Positions 8,524-16,202 of a stretch of 52,893 bases of DNA are shown here, in pieces. How positions within the stretch are numbered: position 1 is the stretch's first letter; every line of letters begins with the position of its first letter. Below the pieces are notes generated by a model that saw only the letters and a list, made by a program, of their open reading frames with translations, did not search any database and was not told the origin of the DNA. Both the position numbers and the translations under genes were made by a program. The DNA comes from Bacteroidales bacterium (lineage in GTDB: Bacteria > Bacteroidota > Bacteroidia > Bacteroidales > Paludibacteraceae): positions 1 through 52,893 of the forward strand of contig SUXD01000016.1 in assembly GCA_015061145.1 (NCBI GenBank), read 5' to 3'.

Positions 8524-9681
8524 TTATTTCAGGATTGCGTCAGCCAATGCTTCGAGCTCGGCGATATTCGCTTCTTTCATGCGGCTTTTGATGGTGACGA
8601 GCGGCTGAACGATTTCCACCTCTTTCATTTGTTCCAGCATGGCGGTCATCAGTTTTCCTGAAACAGGCGCCCACGAACCGTTTTCGATAATTCCTACACG
8701 GCGTTTCTGATACCCCTTTATTTGCAGATGATGCAAGAAGTCGTGCATCGGCGGGAAAATGCCGGCGTCGTAGGTGGGGGCGGCCACAATCATTTTTCCG
8801 TATCGGAATGCGTCTTCTACGGCTTCGGCCATATCGTCGCGGCTCAGGTCGCTGACGGCAACCTTTGGCGCACCTTTGGCTTGCAGAATTTCGGCCAGTT
8901 TTTGAGCGGCTTTTGCCGTTCCGCCGTGAATAGAAGCGTATGCCACAAACACACCTTCGGTCTCCACGCCGTATTTGCTCCATGTGTCGTACAGTCCGAT
9001 GTAGTACGAAAGATTCTCTTTCAGCACCGGACCGTGCAGCGGACAGATGATATCAATGTCGAGTGCGGCGGCTTTTTTGAGCAGAGCCTGCACTTGTGCG
9101 CCGTATTTTCCGCAGATGTTGAAATAGTAGCGTCGTGCTTCGCAGGCCCAATCCTCGTCGGCAGATAGCGCGCCGAACTTGCCGAACCCGTCAGCCGAGA
9201 ACAGCACCTTGTCTTTGGTGTCGTACGATACGATGACCTCTGGCCAGTGTACCATAGGGGCGGCAAAGAATTTGAGCGTATGGCTTCCCAATGGGAGTTC
9301 GTCGCCCTCTTTCACCACTTTGGTGCACGAAGCGAAATCTGTGCCGTCGAAAAATTGCGGCAGCATTTTGGCGGCAATGGCTGATGTTACAATCTGAATA
9401 TCAGGGTAGAGGGAGAGCAATGTTTCTATCTCGCCGGCATGGTCGGGCTCCAGATGGTGCACTACCAGATAGTCGGGCTTGCGGCCGTTCAAGGCAGCTT
9501 GCAGATTGGCGAGCCATTCCTTGCCTTTGCGGCTGTCGGCAGTATCCATCACCGCAATTTTCTCGTCCATTATCAGATATGAGTTGTACGAGATGCCATT
9601 TGGCACAATATACTGGCTTTCAAACAAATCCAAATCGGTGTCGTCCACGCCGATATACTTTATGTCTTTCGTTATTTCCAT
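8524..9681 (-). CDS. Flavodiiron protein (A-type flavoprotein)
   Basis: Cytosolic O2- and/or NO-reducing enzyme that protects anaerobes from oxygen or nitrosative stress. The 385 residues divide into an N-terminal metallo-beta-lactamase-like diiron domain with the H-x-E-x-D-H motif (His76, Glu78, Asp80, His81), then a flavodoxin-like FMN domain from about residue 245, where VAYASIHGGTAKAA is the phosphate loop. No extra rubredoxin or reductase domain is fused, so it needs a separate electron donor. It is monocistronic, divergent from ispE. The preferred substrate cannot be read from sequence. Confidence 0.93.
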   Translation of the reverse strand: MEITKDIKYIGVDDTDLDLFESQYIVPNGISYNSYLIMDEKIAVMDTADSRKGKEWLANLQAALNGRKPDYLVVHHLEPDHAGEIETLLSLYPDIQIVTSAIAAKMLPQFFDGTDFASCTKVVKEGDELPLGSHTLKFFAAPMVHWPEVIVSYDTKDKVLFSADGFGKFGALSADEDWACEARRYYFNICGKYGAQVQALLKKAAALDIDIICPLHGPVLKENLSYYIGLYDTWSKYGVETEGVFVAYASIHGGTAKAAQKLAEILQAKGAPKVAVSDLSRDDMAEAVEDAFRYGKMIVAAPTYDAGIFPPMHDFLHHLQIKGYQKRRVGIIENGSWAPVSGKLMTAMLEQMKEVEIVQPLVTIKSRMKEANIAELEALADAILK

Positions 9682-9732
9682 AGTTATAATGTAAAATCTT
9701 TGTAAAGATACAAAAAAATCTTCACAAATGCT

Positions 9733-9740
9733 TACCTTTG
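9733..9740 (+). promoter_or_regulatory. ispE -7 box (TACCTTTG)
   Basis: TACCTTTG matches TAnnTTTG; no clear -33 is seen at 19-21 bases. The TTG at 9738, which could be read as an ispE start codon, is the end of this box, so translation more likely starts at the ATG at 9759. Confidence 0.55.
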
Positions 9741-9758
9741 AAAAAACTTAAAGAAATT

Positions 9759-10583
9759 ATGCTGACATTCCCTAACGCAAAAATAAACCTCGGATTGAAC
9801 ATCACCGAGCGCCGTGCCGACGGTTATCATAATATAGAGACTGTTTTTTATCCCATAGCTTTATGCGATGCCCTGGAAATAGTGGACGGCGTTGCAGGTT
9901 TCAATCTTCATCAGTCTGGCATTGTGGTGGATTCGCCCGTGGAGAAGAACTTGGTCACTAAGGCCTACCGTTTGCTTGCGCAGGATTTTGATTTGCCATC
10001 GCTTGACGTGTATTTCCATAAGGCCATTCCTTTCGGTGCAGGACTTGGCGGAGGCAGCTCCGATGCCGCTTTTATGCTGAAGATGCTCAACGAACATGCC
10101 GCTTTGGCGCTCACCGATGAGCAGTTGGAGGCGTATGCCGCCCGTTTGGGTGCCGACTGTGCGTTTTTTATAAAAAACAGCCCCGTTTATGCGCAAGGCA
10201 TCGGCAACGAGTTTTCGCCCGTTGAATTGTCGTTGAAGGGAAAGCGCATTGTGCTAGTCAAACCAGATATACATGTGTCCACTGCCGAGGCGTATGCGGG
10301 CGTTGTGCCTCATGTGCCGGCTGTTTCGCTGTACGAAACCATACAGCATACACCGCTGCAAGCGTGGCGTCAGGTGGTGAAAAATGATTTCGAAAAGAGC
10401 GTGTTCGCCCAGTATCCGGCCATCGGAAAAATAAAGGATACCCTTTACGAAGCGGGTGCGGCGTATGCCTCTATGTCGGGCTCTGGTTCGTCGGTATACG
10501 GCATTTTTGAAAACGAAATCGACCTGAAAAACGCTTTCCCGGGTTGCTTTGTATGGCAAGGGGAACTGGGGGTGGAAAATTGA
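9759..10583 (+). CDS. ispE: 4-diphosphocytidyl-2-C-methyl-D-erythritol kinase IspE
   Basis: GHMP-family kinase of the MEP isoprenoid pathway, phosphorylating CDP-methylerythritol. From the ATG at 9759 it has 274 residues, the normal size. The conserved start FPNAKINLGLNI, the ATP loop PFGAGLGGGSSDAA (91-104) and the C-terminal MSGSGSSVYGIF motif are all present. The leader is very short (about 12 bases). It ends 50 bases before the R-M operon, so that operon was placed directly behind it. Confidence 0.95.
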   Translation: MLTFPNAKINLGLNITERRADGYHNIETVFYPIALCDALEIVDGVAGFNLHQSGIVVDSPVEKNLVTKAYRLLAQDFDLPSLDVYFHKAIPFGAGLGGGSSDAAFMLKMLNEHAALALTDEQLEAYAARLGADCAFFIKNSPVYAQGIGNEFSPVELSLKGKRIVLVKPDIHVSTAEAYAGVVPHVPAVSLYETIQHTPLQAWRQVVKNDFEKSVFAQYPAIGKIKDTLYEAGAAYASMSGSGSSVYGIFENEIDLKNAFPGCFVWQGELGVEN

Positions 10584-10633
10584 AATTTTAATTTTTTTTT
10601 TAAATTTGTATGATTTTATTAGCAATTTAAGAT

Positions 10634-12523
10634 ATGAACAGCCACTCTCAAACACCACAAGAAGAACGAATAAATATACTACAATCGCTTATGCCTGAGA
10701 TATTTGACGAGGGCAAGATTGATTGGGAAAAGTTGAAGGCTACGCTTGGCGAAAAGGTGAATTTTGCCAACGAGCGCTATGTGCTGAATTGGGCAGGGAA
10801 AAGCGATGCGTTCCGTGTGATGCAACAACCTTCGTCGGCTACTTTGGTGCCTTGCCGTGAGGAATCTGTCGATTTCGACCATACCGAAAACATCTTCATT
10901 GAAGGCGAGAACATGGAAGTGCTGAAGGTGTTGCAAAAGAGTTACTTCGGCAAAGTGAAGATGATATACATAGACCCGCCGTATAACACTGGTAATGATT
11001 CATTTATCTATCCCGACAAGTTTTCGGAGACCAAAGAGGAATACATGAAGCGTGTTGGCGACAAGGACGAGGATGGCTATATGACCCGCGAGGGCATATT
11101 CCGCAAGAACAGCAAGGAGAACGGGCAATACCACAGCAATTGGCTCAATATGATGATGCCGCGCCTTTATCTGGCCAAGAGCCTGCTGCGCGAGGACGGC
11201 GTGATTTTCGTTTCCATCGACGACAACGAAGTGCATAACCTTCGCTTGCTGATGAATGAGATTTTCGGGGAGGAGAATTTTGTGGCACAGTTGGTTTGGG
11301 AAAGGGCGTACGCACCTAAAAATGATGCAAAATATGTGTCAAACAGTCACGACTACATTTTGATGTATGCAAAACAGATTGAAATTTTCAAAATTGGTCG
11401 TTTGGAACGTACGGAAGAAGCGAATGCAAGGTATTCTAATCCAGACAATGATCAACGCGGGGTATGGAAACCAAGTGATTTGTCTGTGAAAACGTATACA
11501 CCTGAAAACGACTACCCTATAACGACGCCCTCTGGGCGTATAGTAGAGCCTCCAGCAGGACGCTGCTGGAGTCTCTCGAAAAACGTGTTTTTCGAGAGAC
11601 TCCAGGACGGTCGCATTTGGTTTGGACCAAATGGAGATTCCGTCCCCTGTATTAAGCGGTTTCTTTCAGAATTAAAATTTGAAGGCATGGCACCCACTTC
11701 AATTTTATTCTACAAAGAGGTGGGACATAGTCAAGAAGGGGCACAAGAAGTTACTAAATTATTAGAAGCAGGGGCATTTGATGGTCCTAAACCAGTTCGA
11801 TTACTTCAACGCTTGCTCACATTAGCCAGATTAGATGAAAATTCAATAGTGCTTGATTTCTTTGCCGGGAGTGGCACGACAGGGCATGCACTAATGGAAT
11901 ACAACAAAAAACACAAGAGTAGCTGTCGCTTTGTCTGTGTTCAATTACCTGAATTATGCGACCTTAAAAGTGAAGCATACAAAGCCGGTTATTCCACAAT
12001 TGCTGAGATTAGCAAAGAACGTATTCGCCGAGCAGGTAAGAAATTATGTGCAGAGGTAGAAGCAGAAAAAGCGAAGAAAGCAGGAGAACTATCCTTTGAT
12101 GACACGTCGGAAATGCCTATGCCGGACTTAGGCTTCAAAGTGTTCAAGTTGTCGGAAAGCAACTTCAAACAATGGCGGGAGATAAAAGGCTCCAACAAAG
12201 AGGAGTGGAAACAGCAGATGCTGGACTTCATTAATCCTGTGGCAGAAAACGCCACCACTGATAACATGGTGTATGAGTTGTTGTTGAAGAGCGGCAAGAG
12301 CCTGACCAGCACCATCGAACACAAGAACGGCTACCACGCCATCAACGGGAAGGAGCTGATACTGATGCTCGAATCCGCCACGCAAGAAACGGTTGACGCC
12401 ATCCTCGCCGAGCATCCGCAGAAAGTCCTCGCCTTGGACAACCTGTTTGAAGGCAACGACCAATTGAAAACCAACACCGCCCTGCAGATGAGAGACGCTG
12501 GAGTGGAGTTTAGGACGATATAA
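10634..12523 (+). CDS. Type III R-M DNA adenine methyltransferase (Mod)
   Basis: Site-specific N6-adenine methyltransferase that sets target specificity for a type III system. Over 629 residues the catalytic DPPY (114-117) comes before the SAM-binding FFAGSGTTG (409-417), the beta-class order of Mod proteins. The target-recognition region between them holds the conserved GRCWSLSK and DGRIWFG segments. That region is encoded by three successive hairpins, including a 19-bp perfect inverted repeat (11566-11605). A -7-like TAAATTTG lies about 25 bases upstream. It is first of four genes that end with the matching Res subunit. Confidence 0.93.
   Translation: MNSHSQTPQEERINILQSLMPEIFDEGKIDWEKLKATLGEKVNFANERYVLNWAGKSDAFRVMQQPSSATLVPCREESVDFDHTENIFIEGENMEVLKVLQKSYFGKVKMIYIDPPYNTGNDSFIYPDKFSETKEEYMKRVGDKDEDGYMTREGIFRKNSKENGQYHSNWLNMMMPRLYLAKSLLREDGVIFVSIDDNEVHNLRLLMNEIFGEENFVAQLVWERAYAPKNDAKYVSNSHDYILMYAKQIEIFKIGRLERTEEANARYSNPDNDQRGVWKPSDLSVKTYTPENDYPITTPSGRIVEPPAGRCWSLSKNVFFERLQDGRIWFGPNGDSVPCIKRFLSELKFEGMAPTSILFYKEVGHSQEGAQEVTKLLEAGAFDGPKPVRLLQRLLTLARLDENSIVLDFFAGSGTTGHALMEYNKKHKSSCRFVCVQLPELCDLKSEAYKAGYSTIAEISKERIRRAGKKLCAEVEAEKAKKAGELSFDDTSEMPMPDLGFKVFKLSESNFKQWREIKGSNKEEWKQQMLDFINPVAENATTDNMVYELLLKSGKSLTSTIEHKNGYHAINGKELILMLESATQETVDAILAEHPQKVLALDNLFEGNDQLKTNTALQMRDAGVEFRTI
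11525..11605. repeat. Three consecutive hairpins inside the mod target-recognition region
   Basis: Hairpin 1: ACGCCC (11525-11530) with GGGCGT (11534-11539). Hairpin 2: CTCCAGCAG (11550-11558) with CTGCTGGAG (11563-11571). Hairpin 3: 19-base perfect arms at 11566-11584 and 11587-11605 around GT. Hairpins 2 and 3 compete for the shared CTGGAG. The palindrome encodes a normal-looking conserved protein motif. Confidence 0.9.
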
Positions 12524-12534
12524 GGAGATGTTTT

Positions 12535-15534
12535 ATGAACTTACAAGAAATATATACCACATTAAATTTGACGGAAGATTGCCTTATTCGTGTGTCTTCT
12601 GATAAAGATTGGAAGAAAAAAGTTGCTCTTCCTAGTCGTATCTACCGTCTGTTGGAGAAAAACGAATTGCTCAAGACTTTGGATGCATTTTTCTGTTTTG
12701 ACAACAAGCCGCTTATCCTATTTTTCAATCTTGAAGATAGCAATAAGAAACAAGCGCTTCACAAGGCAATTTGGAATTTCAATGAATCGCCAATAGCCAT
12801 TATTGTTGAAAACAACGCTGTTGAAATTTTCAATGGTTTTTCTATTGATGAAAATACAAAACTGCTTAAGTCTTTTGGTACAGCCGACAAACTGAATGAT
12901 TTTACCTATTTTGAACTTGTTACGGGAAAAACTTGGGAGAAGTATCAAAATGACCTCAATCATAAAAATAGGGTTGATTATAAATTGTTGGAAAACATTG
13001 AGGTGGCGCAAGGTTTGATGATAAATCATGGACTATCACAAACTTTGTCTAATTCTTTAATAGGCAAGATTATATTTTATCGTTATTTGATAGACCGCAA
13101 GGTAAGACTAAACTATCAAGGCAAAGAGAGATGGGATAATGGGGATTTGTGTCAATGCTTGTCTAACAAAGGTGATTTTTTAGATTTTGTCCGACATTTG
13201 GAAAGCAGAGAAACAGGATTTAATGGTGATATGTTCAGAATTGCTTCCGAGGACTATAAACTAATTAGTCAAGATGCATTAAACATACTTATTCGATTGC
13301 TAGAGAGTGAAGACCTTGCAACGGGTCAACGCTCTTTGTTTAATCTATATGATTTCTCGATTCTTCCGATAGAGTTCATAAGCAATATGTATGAAAAGTT
13401 TATCGGGGTCGACAAACAGAACAAAGAAAGTGCATATTATACACCAACTTTCTTGGTTGATTACATTATTGCCGAAACAGTTGAAAAGCATTTGAGTGCC
13501 GACGACAACTATAACTGCCGGATATTGGACCCTTCATGCGGTTCGGGTATTTTCTTGGTTGAATCTTTGCGTAGAATCATAGAAAAATATGTAAAGGTTA
13601 AGAAGATTAAGAACACAAACACTGAATCGTTCAGGGAGGGACTTAAAAAGTTGGTTTGTGACAATATTTTTGGTATAGATAAAGATTACAACGCTGTTCA
13701 GGTAGCGATATTCTCAATTTATCTAACGTTACTTGATTATCAAGAACCCGCGGATATTGAGAATTTCAAGTTTCCAAATTTGTATGGAAAGAATTTGATA
13801 TGTAGCGACACTTTTGATGTTGACAATGCGGAACTAAAGGAGCTGGAAGGAAAGAAATTGCAGTTTGATTTTATTATTGGGAATCCGCCATGGAAGCGAG
13901 GTGGTGTGAAAAAAGGTTCATATTGCGAAAAGTATTTAAAACAACGTGGTCTGTTAAATAATATAGGGAACAGAGAACTGGCTCAAACTTTTGTCTTGCG
14001 AAGTATGGATTTCACATCACCAAATACACAATGTGCTTTGATTCTTGTCAGCAAGGTTTTGTACAATATTGACAGTAAGAAATTCCGTTCATTCATTCTT
14101 GAACATTTGTATATTAACCAAGTTTTGGAGTTGGCTCCAGTTCGTAAAGAGGTGTTTAACAAATCCAACGATCCAGCCGTTGCTCCTGCTTGTGTGCTAT
14201 TTTACAAAAATGCCAATGGTGAATCAACTGATAGCAATGTCATAAATCACATTGCATTAAAGCCAAGTCGGTTTTTTACTATGTTTAAAGTTTTCAGTTT
14301 GACTCGCAACGACATTCAAGAAATCCAACAGGATAAATTAAGAAAATACGATTATCTATGGAAAGTGTTGGTTTACGGGTCATATTTAGACTTTATTTTT
14401 ATCAAACGACTGAAAACATACAAAACCATCATAGAAACAATCAAGAGTCAAGGGATCATAAAACAAGGTTATAAAAACAAAGATGGTGACAAACGGATTG
14501 ATACAAGAGTATTGACAGGATGGCATTTGCTGCAAAACAAAACAATTAAACCCTTTTATTGTTCGAACGAATTACTTGAATGGGATAAGCCATACGTTGG
14601 TTATATTTATAGGAGAAATAGCAAAGTTGACACAAGTATTTATACTGCTCCGTTTGTGACCATAAAAAATGGCATACAATCCGATGATTTAAAAATCGTT
14701 TCAGCAATTTGCTTTATAAATGCGGTTTATAATGATTCAATAACTGCAATCAGCGGTATTCAAGATGAAACTGTTTTGCGTAATATTGTTGGTACATTGA
14801 ATTCAAGTGTTTCTGCATATCAAAATTTGTTGACTTTCAGTTCTTCAGGAATAGAACGAGAATTTGCCAACGACAAGGAAAAACTTTCTTTACCGTATTG
14901 CCATAATCTCTCCGAATTGGTAGAAGCAATGGAAAGGCTGGCAAAAGAAGAACACACTTCAACTTTAATTACGCCATCTTTAGAGCAAAGCATACAAGAA
15001 CAAAGACAAAAGATTGATGAATTGATTTGCAAGGAATTTGATTGTTCACAACTAGAATTAGATTTGATTGATTACGCTACAAATGTTTCCATTCCGATTG
15101 CAATAAAGGCAAAAGGATATGAAAGAGCATTTCAACCGATAAAAAAGGACGATGCTTTGTTGACAAATTACGCTCAGGTTTATATTGACCGATATTCCAA
15201 TAGTTTCAACAGAAACGGGAAACGTTTTATGGTTGATATTCATCACTCTGAACAAATGATTGGTATGTTTTTCAGAGTGATTGATGAAAAATATTTTACC
15301 GAAGAAATACTTTTTTCCCAAACTGACGACAATCTGTTAGCTTTGGCAACCAAACTATCATCTCAACGAATAACGGACCGGTTGTTTGTTCAAAAGGATA
15401 TTCGTGGTTTTGAAAAGGAGTTCTTCTATATTTTCAAACCGAATGAAAAGCGCTTGTGGCACAAGGCCATTGCCCATTTGGATGTGAATGAATTTGATGA
15501 TGCAATGTTAAGAGCGGGGAGGGTAAACAAATGA
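12535..15534 (+). CDS. Eco57I-like N6-adenine DNA methyltransferase
   Basis: A 999-residue protein of the gamma-type adenine methyltransferase group seen in type IIG and BREX PglX-like enzymes. The SAM motif is LDPSCGSG (about 331-338), followed by catalytic NPPW (450-453). Residues 1-300 look like an R-M N-terminal region but I see no clear PD-(D/E)xK motif there. The rest, residues 550-999, is probably target recognition. It follows mod by 11 bases with a good AAGGAG site, and its stop overlaps the next start (ATGA). A second methylase inside a type III operon is unusual. Confidence 0.88.
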   Translation: MNLQEIYTTLNLTEDCLIRVSSDKDWKKKVALPSRIYRLLEKNELLKTLDAFFCFDNKPLILFFNLEDSNKKQALHKAIWNFNESPIAIIVENNAVEIFNGFSIDENTKLLKSFGTADKLNDFTYFELVTGKTWEKYQNDLNHKNRVDYKLLENIEVAQGLMINHGLSQTLSNSLIGKIIFYRYLIDRKVRLNYQGKERWDNGDLCQCLSNKGDFLDFVRHLESRETGFNGDMFRIASEDYKLISQDALNILIRLLESEDLATGQRSLFNLYDFSILPIEFISNMYEKFIGVDKQNKESAYYTPTFLVDYIIAETVEKHLSADDNYNCRILDPSCGSGIFLVESLRRIIEKYVKVKKIKNTNTESFREGLKKLVCDNIFGIDKDYNAVQVAIFSIYLTLLDYQEPADIENFKFPNLYGKNLICSDTFDVDNAELKELEGKKLQFDFIIGNPPWKRGGVKKGSYCEKYLKQRGLLNNIGNRELAQTFVLRSMDFTSPNTQCALILVSKVLYNIDSKKFRSFILEHLYINQVLELAPVRKEVFNKSNDPAVAPACVLFYKNANGESTDSNVINHIALKPSRFFTMFKVFSLTRNDIQEIQQDKLRKYDYLWKVLVYGSYLDFIFIKRLKTYKTIIETIKSQGIIKQGYKNKDGDKRIDTRVLTGWHLLQNKTIKPFYCSNELLEWDKPYVGYIYRRNSKVDTSIYTAPFVTIKNGIQSDDLKIVSAICFINAVYNDSITAISGIQDETVLRNIVGTLNSSVSAYQNLLTFSSSGIEREFANDKEKLSLPYCHNLSELVEAMERLAKEEHTSTLITPSLEQSIQEQRQKIDELICKEFDCSQLELDLIDYATNVSIPIAIKAKGYERAFQPIKKDDALLTNYAQVYIDRYSNSFNRNGKRFMVDIHHSEQMIGMFFRVIDEKYFTEEILFSQTDDNLLALATKLSSQRITDRLFVQKDIRGFEKEFFYIFKPNEKRLWHKAIAHLDVNEFDDAMLRAGRVNK

Positions 15535-16202
15535 ATAATTGTCAATTGAATGCAAATACATTTTTCCCTGCACAACATTTTAGAGATGAATCTTTAGCAT
15601 CATTGTTGGCATGTTGTGTGGAAATTTATAAAGACATTGTAGCAAAAAATAAGCAAATGGAAAATCAAGAAGAAAAAATTCGCGATTTGTTTTATGATGA
15701 TTATTTGAGCAACGATGACTATCGAGATTCTCACGATATATTAAACCGTTTTGACTTCACAGCAGAAAGCAAAGAAAAAACGGGGTGTCTTGACATAAGA
15801 GCAAAAACAATAAATCCATATATAAGTACAAAAGCATATTTCAGTATTGAGTGTAAGCGACTTGATGGCAAATCACATTTAAATGCAGAATACGTAAAGA
15901 ATGGTATATGTAGGTATGTGACAGATTATTATTCTACGTATTTTGACACAAATGCAATGTTTGGATTTGTGGTTGAGCAAATTGATATTGATAAAAACAT
16001 TGAAATCATCAACGGATTACTGCCTAAAAATTATAAAAATCAGCAAGGTGAGACGGTCAATGCAAAAGCAACAAAACCCATACAGCATTCGAGCTTCGCA
16101 AATAGTTATCCGTATTCATACTTGTCAACTCATACCCATGTTTCGGGTAAAGAGATTGTCCTGTATCATCTAATGTTTGATTTTTCCAATAACATAATAT
16201 GA
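15531..16202 (+). CDS. Small putative PD-(D/E)xK nuclease of the R-M operon
   Basis: A 223-residue protein of no family I recognise. Asp88 (CLDIR), followed after 18 residues by Glu107 and Lys109 in FSIECKRLD, fits the PD-(D/E)xK core (acid on one strand, ExK on the next). The N-terminal 60 residues look helical. Start and stop both overlap neighbours by ATGA, so it is translationally coupled to the methylase before and Res after. It could supply cleavage for the Eco57I-like methylase, which seems to lack a nuclease domain. The nuclease call is inference. Confidence 0.6.
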   Translation: MNNCQLNANTFFPAQHFRDESLASLLACCVEIYKDIVAKNKQMENQEEKIRDLFYDDYLSNDDYRDSHDILNRFDFTAESKEKTGCLDIRAKTINPYISTKAYFSIECKRLDGKSHLNAEYVKNGICRYVTDYYSTYFDTNAMFGFVVEQIDIDKNIEIINGLLPKNYKNQQGETVNAKATKPIQHSSFANSYPYSYLSTHTHVSGKEIVLYHLMFDFSNNII

